IMG/VR virus record: IMGVR_UViG_3300042539_001659
Span: 1-22,928 of that record
DNA: 22,928 bases
From: a virus
Strand: one strand, 5' to 3'
This document shows positions 6,871 through 13,941 of the stretch, in pieces. How positions within the stretch are numbered: position 1 is the first letter of the stretch; the number at the start of each line of letters is the position of its first letter. Position numbers and translations under genes: made by a program. A model generated the notes under the pieces. The model did no database searches, had not been told where the DNA came from, and saw only the letters and a program-made list of their open reading frames with translations.

Positions 6871-7769
6871 AGATCATACTCCAGCTTCATCGCAGATTTC
6901 CTTGACGACTTCGGCGAAGGCTTGCGCGGTTTTCGCGTCGAGCGCATTTCCGTAGGCGCGCAGGATCCCCACTCGACCGGCAATCCCATGAGCCAGCGGG
7001 AATGTGAGGGATTCAACGGGCCTCCAGCTTGGCTCTCCGGCAGGATTTCGACACAAAAGCCAATCTGCATCGTCGAGCGATCCAGCTTCCCGCGAATTGC
7101 GAACGGTCCCTGCACTGCTGATATCGTCGCTCGGCTGGAGTCCGTGTTGCCTCCCGGATTGTTCCCGTTCTGCACTGGCGTCCCTACTTGAGGAGTCGGC
7201 CAGCCCGACAAATTCACTGCCGATTGCAAGTTCAATCCGCCTTCCCTGCCCGATGTTCCCACTCCGGTCGAGTTGCTGGTCGTCGTTGTCGGCCAGCCTG
7301 ACAACCAGGCTGCTCGCCCCAAGAGCGCATTGATCGGCACGTTCAAGCATTCCTGCCCATCCTTCCAATCCCTCGTGGTGGTGGTGGGCCAGCCCGATAG
7401 CTGCGCTTGCATCGCTACGTCCGAGATCGTGTCGCCCATCTGTATCCCGCGAGCCTGCGCCGTCTGTTTGCGCTCCATGAATTTCTCGGCTGTCCCGTTC
7501 GCCGGATTGCTCACTGGAGTCCCCCAACCCGATAGCACAAACTCCATCGGAGATTGCGACAAAGTATAGGCGCTGACGCAGGTGCGCTTGGCCGAACCCC
7601 GCAGCGCACAGATCGCTCGCCCCGAAGGCGTAACCCGCTCCTTCCATGTCAGTCGATACAAGATCGAGCCATTGCAATCCGTCCTTGCTCGCAACTTGCT
7701 CTCCAACGATTGTTGAAGGGCGGCACTGGTCAATGAGCTCGAACCAGGTAGGCCACATGTGACGTTCAT
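6867..7769 (-). CDS. Overprinted protein in the +1 frame of the methyltransferase gene (300 aa)
   Basis: This frame stays open through the last three quarters of the methyltransferase gene and looks like a real protein family. It has [15 protein letters not shown] and [11 protein letters not shown] near the N-terminus, repeated '[14 protein letters not shown]' units, a NTDSSR segment, and [16 protein letters not shown] near the C-terminus. I recall phage proteins with these features, often annotated as methyltransferases. The start chosen, MNVTCG, has AGGGA seven bases upstream; a longer start at 7844 lacks a clear site. The 'GWPT' repeats are the same DNA as 'GLAD' repeats in the other frame. 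It ends KLEYDL, matching the ending shared by other genes here. Function is unknown; translation is inferred. Confidence 0.55.
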   Translation of the reverse strand: MNVTCGLPGSSSLTSAALQQSLESKLRARTDCNGSILYRLTWKERVTPSGRAICALRGSAKRTCVSAYTLSQSPMEFVLSGWGTPVSNPANGTAEKFMERKQTAQARGIQMGDTISDVAMQAQLSGWPTTTTRDWKDGQECLNVPINALLGRAAWLSGWPTTTTSNSTGVGTSGREGGLNLQSAVNLSGWPTPQVGTPVQNGNNPGGNTDSSRATISAVQGPFAIRGKLDRSTMQIGFCVEILPESQAGGPLNPSHSRWLMGLPVEWGSCAPTEMRSTRKPRKPSPKSSRKSAMKLEYDL

Positions 7770-8049
7770 CAGCAAATCCCTTTTGTTTTCCTGCGGCACT
7801 GAACGGTTGACAGGGGCAAGAGCCTGTCCAGATCGGTCGATCATCAGACCAACCAGCCTGCCTCAGAGCATAGGACCAAACCCCAATCCCGGCGAAAAAA
7901 TGACATTGCGTGAATTGGTGCAGTTCCCACGCTTCCACGTCCTGAATTTTTCGCTCGTCGACGATCCCCGGCGCGATGTGACCGGCTGCAATCAAATTGC
8001 GCAGCCATTGGGCAGCAAATGGATCAGGCTCGTTATACCATGCGGTCAC
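6874..8049 (-). CDS. C5-cytosine DNA methyltransferase (391 aa)
   Basis: Transfers a methyl group from S-adenosylmethionine to cytosine C5 in DNA, probably protecting phage DNA from host restriction. Visible motifs: I, FFAGIG (51-56); IV, SCPCQPF with catalytic Cys80; VI, GEQVA (116-120), where Gln replaces the usual Asn of [15 protein letters not shown] (158-165); and X, YGNAL near residue 375. The region between VIII and X, where the target recognition domain lies, is full of 'GLADxx' segments and polar low-complexity sequence. The GTG start overlaps the stop of the preceding gene (GTGA). From codon 94 onward the DNA is also open in the +1 frame (see the overlapping gene), so its base composition is doubly constrained. 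Confidence 0.85.
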   Translation of the reverse strand: MTAWYNEPDPFAAQWLRNLIAAGHIAPGIVDERKIQDVEAWELHQFTQCHFFAGIGVWSYALRQAGWSDDRPIWTGSCPCQPFSAAGKQKGFADERHMWPTWFELIDQCRPSTIVGEQVASKDGLQWLDLVSTDMEGAGYAFGASDLCAAGFGQAHLRQRLYFVAISDGVCAIGLGDSSEQSGERDSREIHGAQTDGAGSRDTDGRHDLGRSDASAAIGLAHHHHEGLEGWAGMLERADQCALGASSLVVRLADNDDQQLDRSGNIGQGRRIELAIGSEFVGLADSSSRDASAEREQSGRQHGLQPSDDISSAGTVRNSREAGSLDDADWLLCRNPAGEPSWRPVESLTFPLAHGIAGRVGILRAYGNALDAKTAQAFAEVVKEICDEAGV

Positions 8050-8195
8050 AGATCATACTCCGGTTCGGGGTATTTCCGCCATTCATATTTGTAAGATTCT
8101 GCGGAAGGGCACAATCTGATTGCGGCCACGACAGGTGAACGAAATTTGGATGCGTCGATCCAATCGCCGCCGTCAAAACGAATTTCTAATTTCAT
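8046..8195 (-). CDS. Hypothetical small protein ending in EYDL (49 aa)
   Basis: A short gene filling the space between the MerR-like gene and the methyltransferase. It reads MKLEIRFDGGDWIDAS, then a middle part, then KYPEPEYDL and TGA. An in-frame GTG two codons upstream (8201) overlaps the previous stop and could be the true start, giving 51 aa. Its stop overlaps the GTG of the methyltransferase. The 16 bases at its end (8046-8061) are identical to those at 6867-6882, where the overprinted frame ends. Function is unknown. Confidence 0.65.
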   Translation of the reverse strand: MKLEIRFDGGDWIDASKFRSPVVAAIRLCPSAESYKYEWRKYPEPEYDL

Positions 8196-8197
8196 TT

Positions 8198-8533
8198 TCA
8201 CAGATCGTACTCGATTGCAGTGCTTGCGGCTGGCGGCTTAGGCAAATTTTCACCCAGGCGCACGGCGGCGCGCATCTGATCATCAAGCCGGATCATGATC
8301 GCTTCATACACTTCTGGACCCCACTCGATCAGCATCAATTGGATCTGCTCGATGCTCCAACCGCCGAATTGCGCCGCAGCGATGATCTTGGCCTTATCGA
8401 TCTGTTCGGGAGTGAAGCGGCGCGTACCTTTCTCGGATCGCTCGACCTCGCCGAGCAAACCCTTTTCTTCCCAAAACCGAACCCCGCGCGGCGACGTGCA
8501 GCCCGCTCGCGCCATTTCTTCAACGGTGTGCAT
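8198..8533 (-). CDS. MerR-type winged-helix protein ending in EYDL (111 aa)
   Basis: The N-terminal 70 residues match a MerR DNA-binding domain: TVEEMARAG (helix-turn-helix), SPRGVRFWEEKGLL (second helix and wing), RRFTPEQIDK, and a helix leading to the C-terminal part. No effector-binding cysteines are visible. The ATG has GGGAG four bases upstream and lies inside the end of the preceding gene. It is probably a phage transcription regulator or excisionase-like architectural protein. The C-terminus, STAIEYDL, carries the shared ending (GAG TAC GAT CTG TGA). Confidence 0.7.
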   Translation of the reverse strand: MHTVEEMARAGCTSPRGVRFWEEKGLLGEVERSEKGTRRFTPEQIDKAKIIAAAQFGGWSIEQIQLMLIEWGPEVYEAIMIRLDDQMRAAVRLGENLPKPPAASTAIEYDL

Positions 8534-8948
8534 CAAACTCCCTTTCGATTTCTTCAAGCGGCGCTTTTGTCCAATGATGAATGCGCTCGACGATGAAATA
8601 CTTTCGCAGAATCTCACACTGCGTCAAGCGCGGCAAGCCTGCATAATCCAGTTCGAATTCCAGCCGCCGCGCGGACTTTGGAACCGCAGGCCATCGATCA
8701 GTGTGACCTACCACGATCGCGAGCGCAGGCCAGAGTGGCGCGAGTTCGTCGGCAGTGTAGAACGGACGAACACGCCAATGAGGAAACCAGGAGAGGACGG
8801 CCGCAGCGTTCGGATCTTTGGGATTGCTCTCGGCCCAAGCGCCGACCTGATCGCGCCATTCGGCAATCACACCGGCACGATTCCCTGTGGCCTTCATCGC
8901 CTTGATGATCGCCCAAGTTTCACCTTTCCAGAAATCTCGACCACTCAC
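8520..8948 (-). CDS. Hypothetical protein (142 aa)
   Basis: The start is the GTG (MSGRDFW) that overlaps the stop of the 48-codon gene upstream; a longer frame from 9014 would overlap that gene almost entirely. The protein is rich in Trp and Pro, for example SWFPHWRVRPFY and ADELAPLWPALAI, and ends EREFDAHR. The GAGTTTGATG that encodes EFD near its end also serves as ribosome-binding site and start of the MerR-like gene, a 14-base overlap. I do not recognise the family. Confidence 0.65.
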   Translation of the reverse strand: MSGRDFWKGETWAIIKAMKATGNRAGVIAEWRDQVGAWAESNPKDPNAAAVLSWFPHWRVRPFYTADELAPLWPALAIVVGHTDRWPAVPKSARRLEFELDYAGLPRLTQCEILRKYFIVERIHHWTKAPLEEIEREFDAHR

Positions 8949-9091
8949 TTTTTGCTTTCTCTCTTCGCGTTGGTCTGGCCGGTGAGGTATTGGCGGACTT
9001 GTGACGGCCACCAAACTGAGGCCACACCCGGCATGATGAAATGACGTTTCGTCAGCCCCTCAGCGATCCGCGCGATTTCCGGGTCAGTCAT
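8945..9091 (-). CDS. Hypothetical small protein (48 aa)
   Basis: A short gene beginning MTDPEIARIAEGL and ending KRESKK. The ATG overlaps the stop of the preceding coiled-coil gene (ATGA) and has GGAG seven bases upstream. Its own stop overlaps the GTG of the next gene. The N-terminal part is a likely helix and the C-terminal tail is basic. The tight overlaps on both sides are the main evidence that it is real. Function is unknown. Confidence 0.55.
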   Translation of the reverse strand: MTDPEIARIAEGLTKRHFIMPGVASVWWPSQVRQYLTGQTNAKRESKK

Positions 9092-9348
9092 GCCTTTTCT
9101 CCTGCGAGGGCCGCATCCCGTTCTTTGCGAAGCGACCTGACTTCATCATCCCGTGACGCAGCGCCCTGCATATAGGCGATAGTAAGCATCTCGCTTTCAT
9201 CCGCGAGGCGCGCCTCCAATTCAGCAATGCGGGCGGCTTGGGCTTCGAGAGCGTCGGCAACCCGCCAGTTGGGCCAGGCGCGCTGACCCGCTGTATCGGC
9301 CTTGCGCCCGCTTTCGATCATGTCGGCAATCTTCTGGTCAACGTCCAT
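9088..9348 (-). CDS. Coiled-coil hypothetical protein (86 aa)
   Basis: The central part (ALEAQAARIAELEARLADE) has heptad-like spacing of Ala and Leu and should form a coiled coil; the C-terminus is also helical and charged. GGAGGA lies four bases before the ATG. Small proteins of this type, with a Trp-containing N-terminal part followed by a coiled coil, are common in phage early regions and have no known function. Its stop overlaps the next gene by four bases. Confidence 0.65.
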   Translation of the reverse strand: MDVDQKIADMIESGRKADTAGQRAWPNWRVADALEAQAARIAELEARLADESEMLTIAYMQGAASRDDEVRSLRKERDAALAGEKA

Positions 9349-9505
9349 CCCGTCCTCCTATCAGCCAATTGATGAAACCCCGGCGCGGGGAATGCATGGG
9401 TTGCAGCGGCCCATGGATATGCGTCCGCAGGCCCGTGAGGTGATCGCTCGGGCGATGCTGGAACGGGCGCGCGTTGCCGCTGGTGTGGATGCGGTGGGCG
9501 GTCAT
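9338..9505 (-). CDS. Possible small basic protein (55 aa)
   Basis: This frame fills the gap between the 134-codon gene and the coiled-coil gene. Its ATG shares one base with the upstream stop (TGATGA), and its end overlaps the next start by 11 bases. It is rich in His, Arg and Pro and ends PRRGFINWLIGGRDGR. The positions fit the tight packing of the operon. No clear separate ribosome-binding site was seen and the composition is unusual, so it may be untranslated spacer. Confidence 0.4.
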   Translation of the reverse strand: MTAHRIHTSGNARPFQHRPSDHLTGLRTHIHGPLQPMHSPRRGFINWLIGGRDGR

Positions 9506-9909
9506 CACGTCGCTTCTTTCAACATTGCCGCCATCAGATCGGCTTCGGCTTCGCTTTGTGTCGCACCGAACCCAGCTACGCTTTCTTGCAGGTTCTCAAA
9601 CCCCGGCATGAACGCGCACCACATAGAACCGTCGCGCACAAATCTGATTGAGCCTTCAGACGGCCCCCCGTGCGCAGCGCAGCAAAACGCAGGCGCATAA
9701 GGCGGCGCATTGTGGGGGTTCAGATAATGGCCGTAACGGTCACGCTGCGACCAGTGCGGCGGCGCATACTTACTGTCCGATGAATATTGCTCGCCGTGAG
9801 CGGGCTGGTCGCAAAAGCCGCTTGGGGTTCCGCTATGCCACATTGGTACAGAGCATTTCCCAACTGCCCCACAGCCGGGGCTATGATGTTCTGAAATTCT
9901 GGTCATCAT
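9505..9909 (-). CDS. Cys/His-rich protein with a HicB-like C-terminal segment (134 aa)
   Basis: Two tandem ATG codons follow AGGAATTTG; either may start the protein. The N-terminal half has many Cys and His residues (HHSPGCGAVGKC, SGFCDQPAHG, FCCAAHGG) and may bind metal. The C-terminal half, RDGSMWCAFMPGFENLQES then AGFGATQSEAEADL, belongs to a widespread small-protein pattern in phages and bacteria that resembles the strand-helix core of HicB antitoxins. I see no toxin partner next to it. Function is unknown. Confidence 0.6.
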   Translation of the reverse strand: MMTRISEHHSPGCGAVGKCSVPMWHSGTPSGFCDQPAHGEQYSSDSKYAPPHWSQRDRYGHYLNPHNAPPYAPAFCCAAHGGPSEGSIRFVRDGSMWCAFMPGFENLQESVAGFGATQSEAEADLMAAMLKEAT

Positions 9910-9918
9910 CAAATTCCT

Positions 9919-10503
9919 TCACTGTTCGTTATTGATAGAGGCGGGAGCCTCAGCCTGCGCGATCTGCGCGGTTAATGTGGCGAGGGCTTCAGAAGCTTCG
10001 TTGCAGATAACTTCCAAAGTCTCGGGATCACCACGACCGCGCGCGGGACAAATGCCGTGGCGGACTATACTCTCCAAAGCCTCCCTCGCTTCCCGCATGG
10101 CATCAAGCTGCGCGGAGGGGGTGACTAGATCAGTGCGGACATTCGCCGCCGGGCCAGTCGATCCAGCCATCATCGGCGAGGCATTTCTGCGTGGCGTAGG
10201 ATCAGCACTTTCGGGCAGAACCGTTGCCCTGTCCTTGCGCCGCCCCTTTACAGCGACAGGCGAAAGAGAACCTTGGCACTTCGCAATATGCTCCCGCGCG
10301 GCAACGGCTTCCTTGTTCCATGTCTCGCCGCGCTTGCCCGAATAGATCACCCCGACGCCGTGCTTTGTGCGAAACCGCAGCATCTCATAAGGATTGGTCG
10401 GGCCAAGAACTTCGCCGCCCGCTTCGATCAGCGCCTTACGGAACGTGTCCAGCCTCGCAGCATCACTCCCTTTGCCTGTGATGCGCTTTTCTTCGCGGTT
10501 CAT
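9919..10503 (-). CDS. Hypothetical protein (194 aa)
   Basis: The N-terminal 80 residues look like one folded domain that includes LDTFRKALIEAGGEVLGP and TKHGVGVIYSGKRGETWN. A Pro/Ser-rich linker follows, and then a helical C-terminal part (REALESIVRHG, EALATLTAQIAQAEA). The ATG overlaps the stop of the primase gene (ATGA), with GGAG eight bases upstream inside the primase EFDL codons, so translation of the two is probably coupled. Function is unknown. Confidence 0.65.
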   Translation of the reverse strand: MNREEKRITGKGSDAARLDTFRKALIEAGGEVLGPTNPYEMLRFRTKHGVGVIYSGKRGETWNKEAVAAREHIAKCQGSLSPVAVKGRRKDRATVLPESADPTPRRNASPMMAGSTGPAANVRTDLVTPSAQLDAMREAREALESIVRHGICPARGRGDPETLEVICNEASEALATLTAQIAQAEAPASINNEQ

Positions 10504-12386
10504 AAATCAAACTCCATTTTCTTCGGGATTGCCCATTTACCAGGTACAGGCCGTAAAAAAGTCAGGTCGTCATTTTTCAGTAATTGCTTGCGGACAACGT
10601 CTTGATCAATCGCATGCGTCCCGGCGATCGTCCGCTCCAGCACGGACGCGCTCGTTTCACCGCCGAGACCTGCTAGAACCTTCGTGACTTCCTCAACGCT
10701 CGCCCACGCATACCGGCTGGATTGAACCTTACCCGGCGACATATCAGCTAACGCCGCGGTACGTTCGAGTACAATCGAATTGCCGACTTCTTTCACTGCA
10801 AAGTAGCTGATTTCGTCGCTCACGTCTGCATCTTTTTGCTTGCGCACTCGCAACTCAGTCCCGCCCTGTTTCAGTTTGGTACTGATGACGGTATCCATAT
10901 TAGCATAGAAGGCGCTGGAGCCGCGCGCACCCTTCGCCTGATCCTTACCTGTGTGGTGAACCGCGAGCACAAAACACTCATAATAGCGCGCCAAGCTCTC
11001 CATGAAATTCGTGATCATGCTGGCGTCTTTGGCTGAATTTTCATCGAGCCCGGTAATCAGTCGTGTGAGAGTGTCGAGAATGATCAATGATGGCTTCGCT
11101 CTCAATTCCGCAAGGTCAGCTTTCACATGCTCCCAAGCGTCGGTATCAGTGTAAAAAGGGACTCGGTCCTTGATCAAAAATCTGTGGTCGTTTCGAAATT
11201 CGATTTCCTGCCATTCCATCCAAGCAGGCCAACGCTTTTTCGCAGTCGCAACCGGACCTTCACCAGCAAAGAACAAAACGTCATTTTTAACCGGCGGCGC
11301 ACCCCATTGACCGGGAAGGCCAAACGCAAGGCACAGGCCCATATCGAGCGCGAGGAATGATTTGTAACTGCCACTTTCCCCGTAGATCATCCCGATACCT
11401 TGTGCCGGGATCACCTGCGGAATAAGCCAAGCTGGGTCTTTCACACCGTCCGCATAATCGTGCAGGAATCGGATTTTATCGCGAGCCCGATCTACAGGGG
11501 CGGGTTGCTCGAATTCTTGTCCTGCGAACGCCGCGAAAGCATCTTCGTTCGCCTGAAAACCCTTGACGCCGCCCTCTGTGTCCTCTCCATAGCTGGCTGC
11601 GTTGCGGATTATCTGCTCCAACTCCCATTCATCCCACGGCGGCGAACAATGGGGATTCCAGTGCTCCCATAGGAGATCAAAGCACATTGCCGGCGAAATG
11701 GCCTTGTCGAGTATTGAGGCGGCAACCTTGAAGGCTTCGGAGTTCCCGCCGCGGCCCTCGATCGAAACACGCCCGTTCGCGACATAACCCTTCAAGAGAT
11801 CGAGAGCCCAAGACACATTGCGCGCCTGATCCGCATCGGGGTTTTTCGAAAGGCCTAGTGTGTCCGTCTTTTTGCGCTCAGGGACAATCGCCGAGACTGC
11901 GGCCGGGAGAGGTAAAATCTGACCACCGGGCAACGCTTCATAGCTGCCTTTTTCGGTTCGTGATCCAGGCAACAAGACATAGCCGCCCGAAATGATTTTT
12001 CCGTCTTTCCTGATCCCGCCGCGCGTGTCGATCCCTTCCGCAATGCGGCTGGCGGTGCTCGGGCCTTCGCCTCTGAAATAGATATGCAGTCCGCCGCGCG
12101 GCGTCCGCACCTGAAAGGCTTTACCGACCGCCTCACAGATGACGTGATCGCGCTCTAGCAGCTTATGCCAGTAATCCAGCCCCTGCGGGTCCACATCGAT
12201 AACAAAGAGCCCGCTAGGGCCGGTGGCGATCGCCCAATTGAAATCAGGATTGATGCGCTGCCATTCTGCGATCTGTGCCGGATCATCTGTGGCGACGTGC
12301 CACCCTTCGCGGGTCGCAGGAAGTTTGCCGAGCGGTACGCACGGAAAACACTTGCAGCCTCTTAGAATGTCCGGTAACTCTTGCAC
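10500..12386 (-). CDS. Primase-polymerase fused to a RepA-like ATPase/helicase domain (628 aa)
   Basis: A replication initiation enzyme. The N-terminal bifunctional prim-pol (archaeo-eukaryotic primase) domain has VIDVDP with metal-binding Asp64 and Asp66, GLHIYF with His101, and GIDTRG followed by GGYVLLPGS. After a helical linker comes a RecA-fold RepA/AAA_25 domain: Walker A GESGSYKS (336-343), Walker B SLIILD (Asp438) and sensor-like VHHTGK. Together these make primers and probably unwind DNA. I chose the GTG (MQELPDIL) because AGGA lies five bases upstream and it avoids the hairpin at 12425-12454; a TTG start at 12461 would include that hairpin. The C-terminus is KKMEFDL, one of the shared endings. 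Confidence 0.85.
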   Translation of the reverse strand: MQELPDILRGCKCFPCVPLGKLPATREGWHVATDDPAQIAEWQRINPDFNWAIATGPSGLFVIDVDPQGLDYWHKLLERDHVICEAVGKAFQVRTPRGGLHIYFRGEGPSTASRIAEGIDTRGGIRKDGKIISGGYVLLPGSRTEKGSYEALPGGQILPLPAAVSAIVPERKKTDTLGLSKNPDADQARNVSWALDLLKGYVANGRVSIEGRGGNSEAFKVAASILDKAISPAMCFDLLWEHWNPHCSPPWDEWELEQIIRNAASYGEDTEGGVKGFQANEDAFAAFAGQEFEQPAPVDRARDKIRFLHDYADGVKDPAWLIPQVIPAQGIGMIYGESGSYKSFLALDMGLCLAFGLPGQWGAPPVKNDVLFFAGEGPVATAKKRWPAWMEWQEIEFRNDHRFLIKDRVPFYTDTDAWEHVKADLAELRAKPSLIILDTLTRLITGLDENSAKDASMITNFMESLARYYECFVLAVHHTGKDQAKGARGSSAFYANMDTVISTKLKQGGTELRVRKQKDADVSDEISYFAVKEVGNSIVLERTAALADMSPGKVQSSRYAWASVEEVTKVLAGLGGETSASVLERTIAGTHAIDQDVVRKQLLKNDDLTFLRPVPGKWAIPKKMEFDL

Positions 12387-12424
12387 CCGCTGTCCTGTCC
12401 TGTCAGCGCAACCCGCCAACGATA

Positions 12425-12459
12425 GCCCCGAGAGCCCGCCAAGGTTCTCGGGGCTTTTC
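12425..12459 (+). terminator. Rho-independent terminator form facing plus, inside the minus operon
   Basis: A perfect 9-bp stem, GCCCCGAGA (12425-12433) with TCTCGGGGC (12446-12454), a 12-base loop and a TTTTC tail on the plus strand. The stem bases and a following TGTCTAG are shared with the terminator at 16767-16805. It lies in the leader of the primase gene, so it would stop antisense transcription entering from the left, or fold in the primase mRNA leader. Between it and 12548 there is only a 28-codon GTG frame that I do not call a gene. Confidence 0.6.
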
Positions 12460-12547
12460 AATGTCTAGTGTTGTGGGCTTTCATTGAAGCACCACCCCGA
12501 ACCGGGAGACATAACCCGGCGCTGTGTCTCATGGCAAGCGAAAGCCT

Positions 12548-12913
12548 TCACAGATCGAATTGCTGCCAGCGGTCGCTTTTAAACATCGTGCGCAGCAGGT
12601 CGTCAGGATCGACAGGCCGCGTCCCGTTCGCACAGGTGAAGCCATCGGCGAATTCTTCTATGATCTTCTCCAGGCTCTCCAGCAGATCGAGACGCCCACA
12701 AGCCCAATCGGCGATACGCTGATGCTCGTGCAAATCTAGCTTGGAGCCATTGACGATATCGGGCGCTTTGCAGTGAATATCCTCCAGCGCCGCCTCCATC
12801 GCCTCGAATTCACCTTCGCCATCCATAAGATCCAGCAATCCTGGAGCCCATTCGCAACCAGCTAACCTTCGGCTTTCCAGCCATTCGCGCGCGTTCAAAT
12901 GCACATGAGCCAT
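12548..12913 (-). CDS. Hypothetical acidic protein ending in QFDL (121 aa)
   Basis: An acidic, mostly helical protein (REWLESRRLAGCEW, MEAALEDIHCKAP, LLESLEKIIEEFADGF). The ATG overlaps the upstream stop (ATGA). It ends RWQQFDL and TGA: the last two residues and the aromatic match the EYDL group, but Gln replaces Glu. Downstream there is an 80-base gap with the terminator-like hairpin before the primase start. Function is unknown. Confidence 0.65.
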   Translation of the reverse strand: MAHVHLNAREWLESRRLAGCEWAPGLLDLMDGEGEFEAMEAALEDIHCKAPDIVNGSKLDLHEHQRIADWACGRLDLLESLEKIIEEFADGFTCANGTRPVDPDDLLRTMFKSDRWQQFDL

Positions 12914-13101
12914 CAGCTTACGTCCTTTTCATCCTCAGCGCCGCAGATCGCGCAGCGCAAACCAATGCAGCCGCCCGAGCGCGTGCCGTCCGGTTCCCAT
13001 GTGTGGTCGTGAATTTCGCAATGCGTCGGAAAAACGGCGGTTAATTCGCCTTTGAATTCTCCGCTGCGCTCGACACGGAAAAGAACAGGAATATCGGTCA
13101 T
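12913..13101 (-). CDS. Small phage protein with Cys/His pairs (62 aa)
   Basis: The N-terminus (PVLFRVERSGEFKGELTAVFP) matches a recurrent small phage protein whose members share the 'FR...G.LTAVFP' start. The C-terminal half has C-x2-C (CAIC) after CIGLRC, and an earlier CEIHDH, so one metal site is possible. Its start follows the conserved leader repeat at 13111-13129, which supplies the GGAG. Its stop overlaps the next gene by four bases. No function is known to me. Confidence 0.65.
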   Translation of the reverse strand: MTDIPVLFRVERSGEFKGELTAVFPTHCEIHDHTWEPDGTRSGGCIGLRCAICGAEDEKDVS

Positions 13102-13110
13102 AATTTTTCA

Positions 13111-13129
13111 CTCCGTTGAAAGCGGTTTA
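13111..13129 (-). repeat. Leader repeat, copy 1
   Basis: On the minus strand this reads TAAACCGCTTTCAACGGAG and lies just before the 62-codon gene, with GGAG as its ribosome-binding site. A second copy with one mismatch is at 15229-15247 before the first gene of the operon. Conservation beyond the GGAG suggests a promoter part, protein site or mRNA leader element. Confidence 0.6.
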
Positions 13130-13135
13130 TATTGT

Positions 13136-13906
13136 TTAATCCTTCACGGGATTATCAAAGCCATGAATGCGACATTGCAATTCAAGTAGGTCAAGGATCG
13201 CAAATGTCTCTTCGCCAAGCGGCGTTCCTGCACGTGTCTTTGTCCAGTGCGAGCGTGCTTCCTCGAATGAGAAATAGCGGCACCCTGCGATGATGCGGGG
13301 ACCTTCCGGCGTGGAGGTGATGGTGAAGGTGTAATTGTCGCTGCGGACGGCAGTGAGGTTGACCTTGCAGACCCGTGCATTGCCGTAGACCCGTGCATTG
13401 CCGTAGACCCGTGCATCGCCGGAAACCCGTGCATCGCCGGAAACCCGTGCATTGCCGGAAACCCGTGCATTGCCGTAGACCCGTGCATCGCCGGAAACCC
13501 GTGCAAAGCCGTAGACCTGCGCATTGTCGTAGACCTGTACATTGCTGGAGACCCATGCATTGCCGTAGACCCATGCATTGCCGTAGACCCGTGCATTGCT
13601 GTAGACCCACGCATCGCCGGAGACCAGCGCATCGCCGTGGACCCGTGCATTGTCGAAGACCCGTGCATCGCCGGAAACCCATGCATTGCCCGAGACCCGT
13701 GCATTGCCAGAGACCTGTGCATTGCTGTAGACCCACGCATTGCCGCAGACTGAAAGATTGTCTTCTTTCTCGACCCACCCGCCAAGCATTCCGGCAACAA
13801 GGTCGAGTGCCGCAATGTCAGCCGTGGCACGGATGCGGTGAAGGGTGCGACCAAGCAATTGCTTGGTTTCGCCGGTCGCTTCAAATTTCGCATTCTTGAA
13901 AGTCAT
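13136..13906 (-). CDS. Hexapeptide-repeat (left-handed beta-helix) phage protein (256 aa)
   Basis: After an N-terminal domain of about 80 residues, 21 perfect-length hexapeptides follow (DNA 13370-13747), mostly of the form Y/S-G-N/D-A-R/W-V. This is the pattern of a left-handed parallel beta-helix, as in bacterial hexapeptide acyltransferases, and of phage proteins with 'GNARVYG' repeats of unknown function. The C-terminal 70 residues form a separate domain. The ATG (MTFKNAKF) is preceded by AGGAGAAC; an upstream GTG overlapping the previous stop has no such site. The repeats keep several other frames open, which are not genes. No catalytic His is evident in the repeats except one HGDALV unit. 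Confidence 0.8.
   Translation of the reverse strand: MTFKNAKFEATGETKQLLGRTLHRIRATADIAALDLVAGMLGGWVEKEDNLSVCGNAWVYSNAQVSGNARVSGNAWVSGDARVFDNARVHGDALVSGDAWVYSNARVYGNAWVYGNAWVSSNVQVYDNAQVYGFARVSGDARVYGNARVSGNARVSGDARVSGDARVYGNARVYGNARVCKVNLTAVRSDNYTFTITSTPEGPRIIAGCRYFSFEEARSHWTKTRAGTPLGEETFAILDLLELQCRIHGFDNPVKD
13370..13747 (-). repeat. 21 tandem 18-bp units coding for hexapeptides
   Basis: Each unit is close to TACGGCAATGCACGGGTC on the minus strand, with changes mostly at codon 1 (Tyr, Ser, Phe, His), codon 3 (Asn or Asp) and codon 5 (Arg, Trp, Gln, Leu). All units are exactly 18 bp, so the array can gain or lose units without a frameshift. There are no unique spacers, so it is not a CRISPR array. 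Confidence 0.9.
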
Positions 13907-13941
13907 AACACTGTTCTCCTGTTTATAGATATTACGTAGCG

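Noticed and set aside
9505-9909. HicA/HicB toxin-antitoxin pair
   Set aside because: Only a short HicB-like segment is present and no neighbouring gene looks like a HicA toxin.
12461-12547. 28-codon GTG frame between the 121-codon gene and the primase
   Set aside because: No ribosome-binding site, no recognisable sequence, and it runs into the terminator-like hairpin region.
13370-13747. CRISPR-like tandem repeats
   Set aside because: Units are 18 bp with no unique spacers, and they encode hexapeptides in frame; no cas genes are nearby.
13144-13899. Long frames on both strands overlapping the hexapeptide gene, rich in Met-His-Gly or Cys-Arg repeats
   Set aside because: They arise because an 18-bp repeat keeps several frames open. 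They lack ribosome-binding sites, and only the beta-helix frame makes a known protein pattern.
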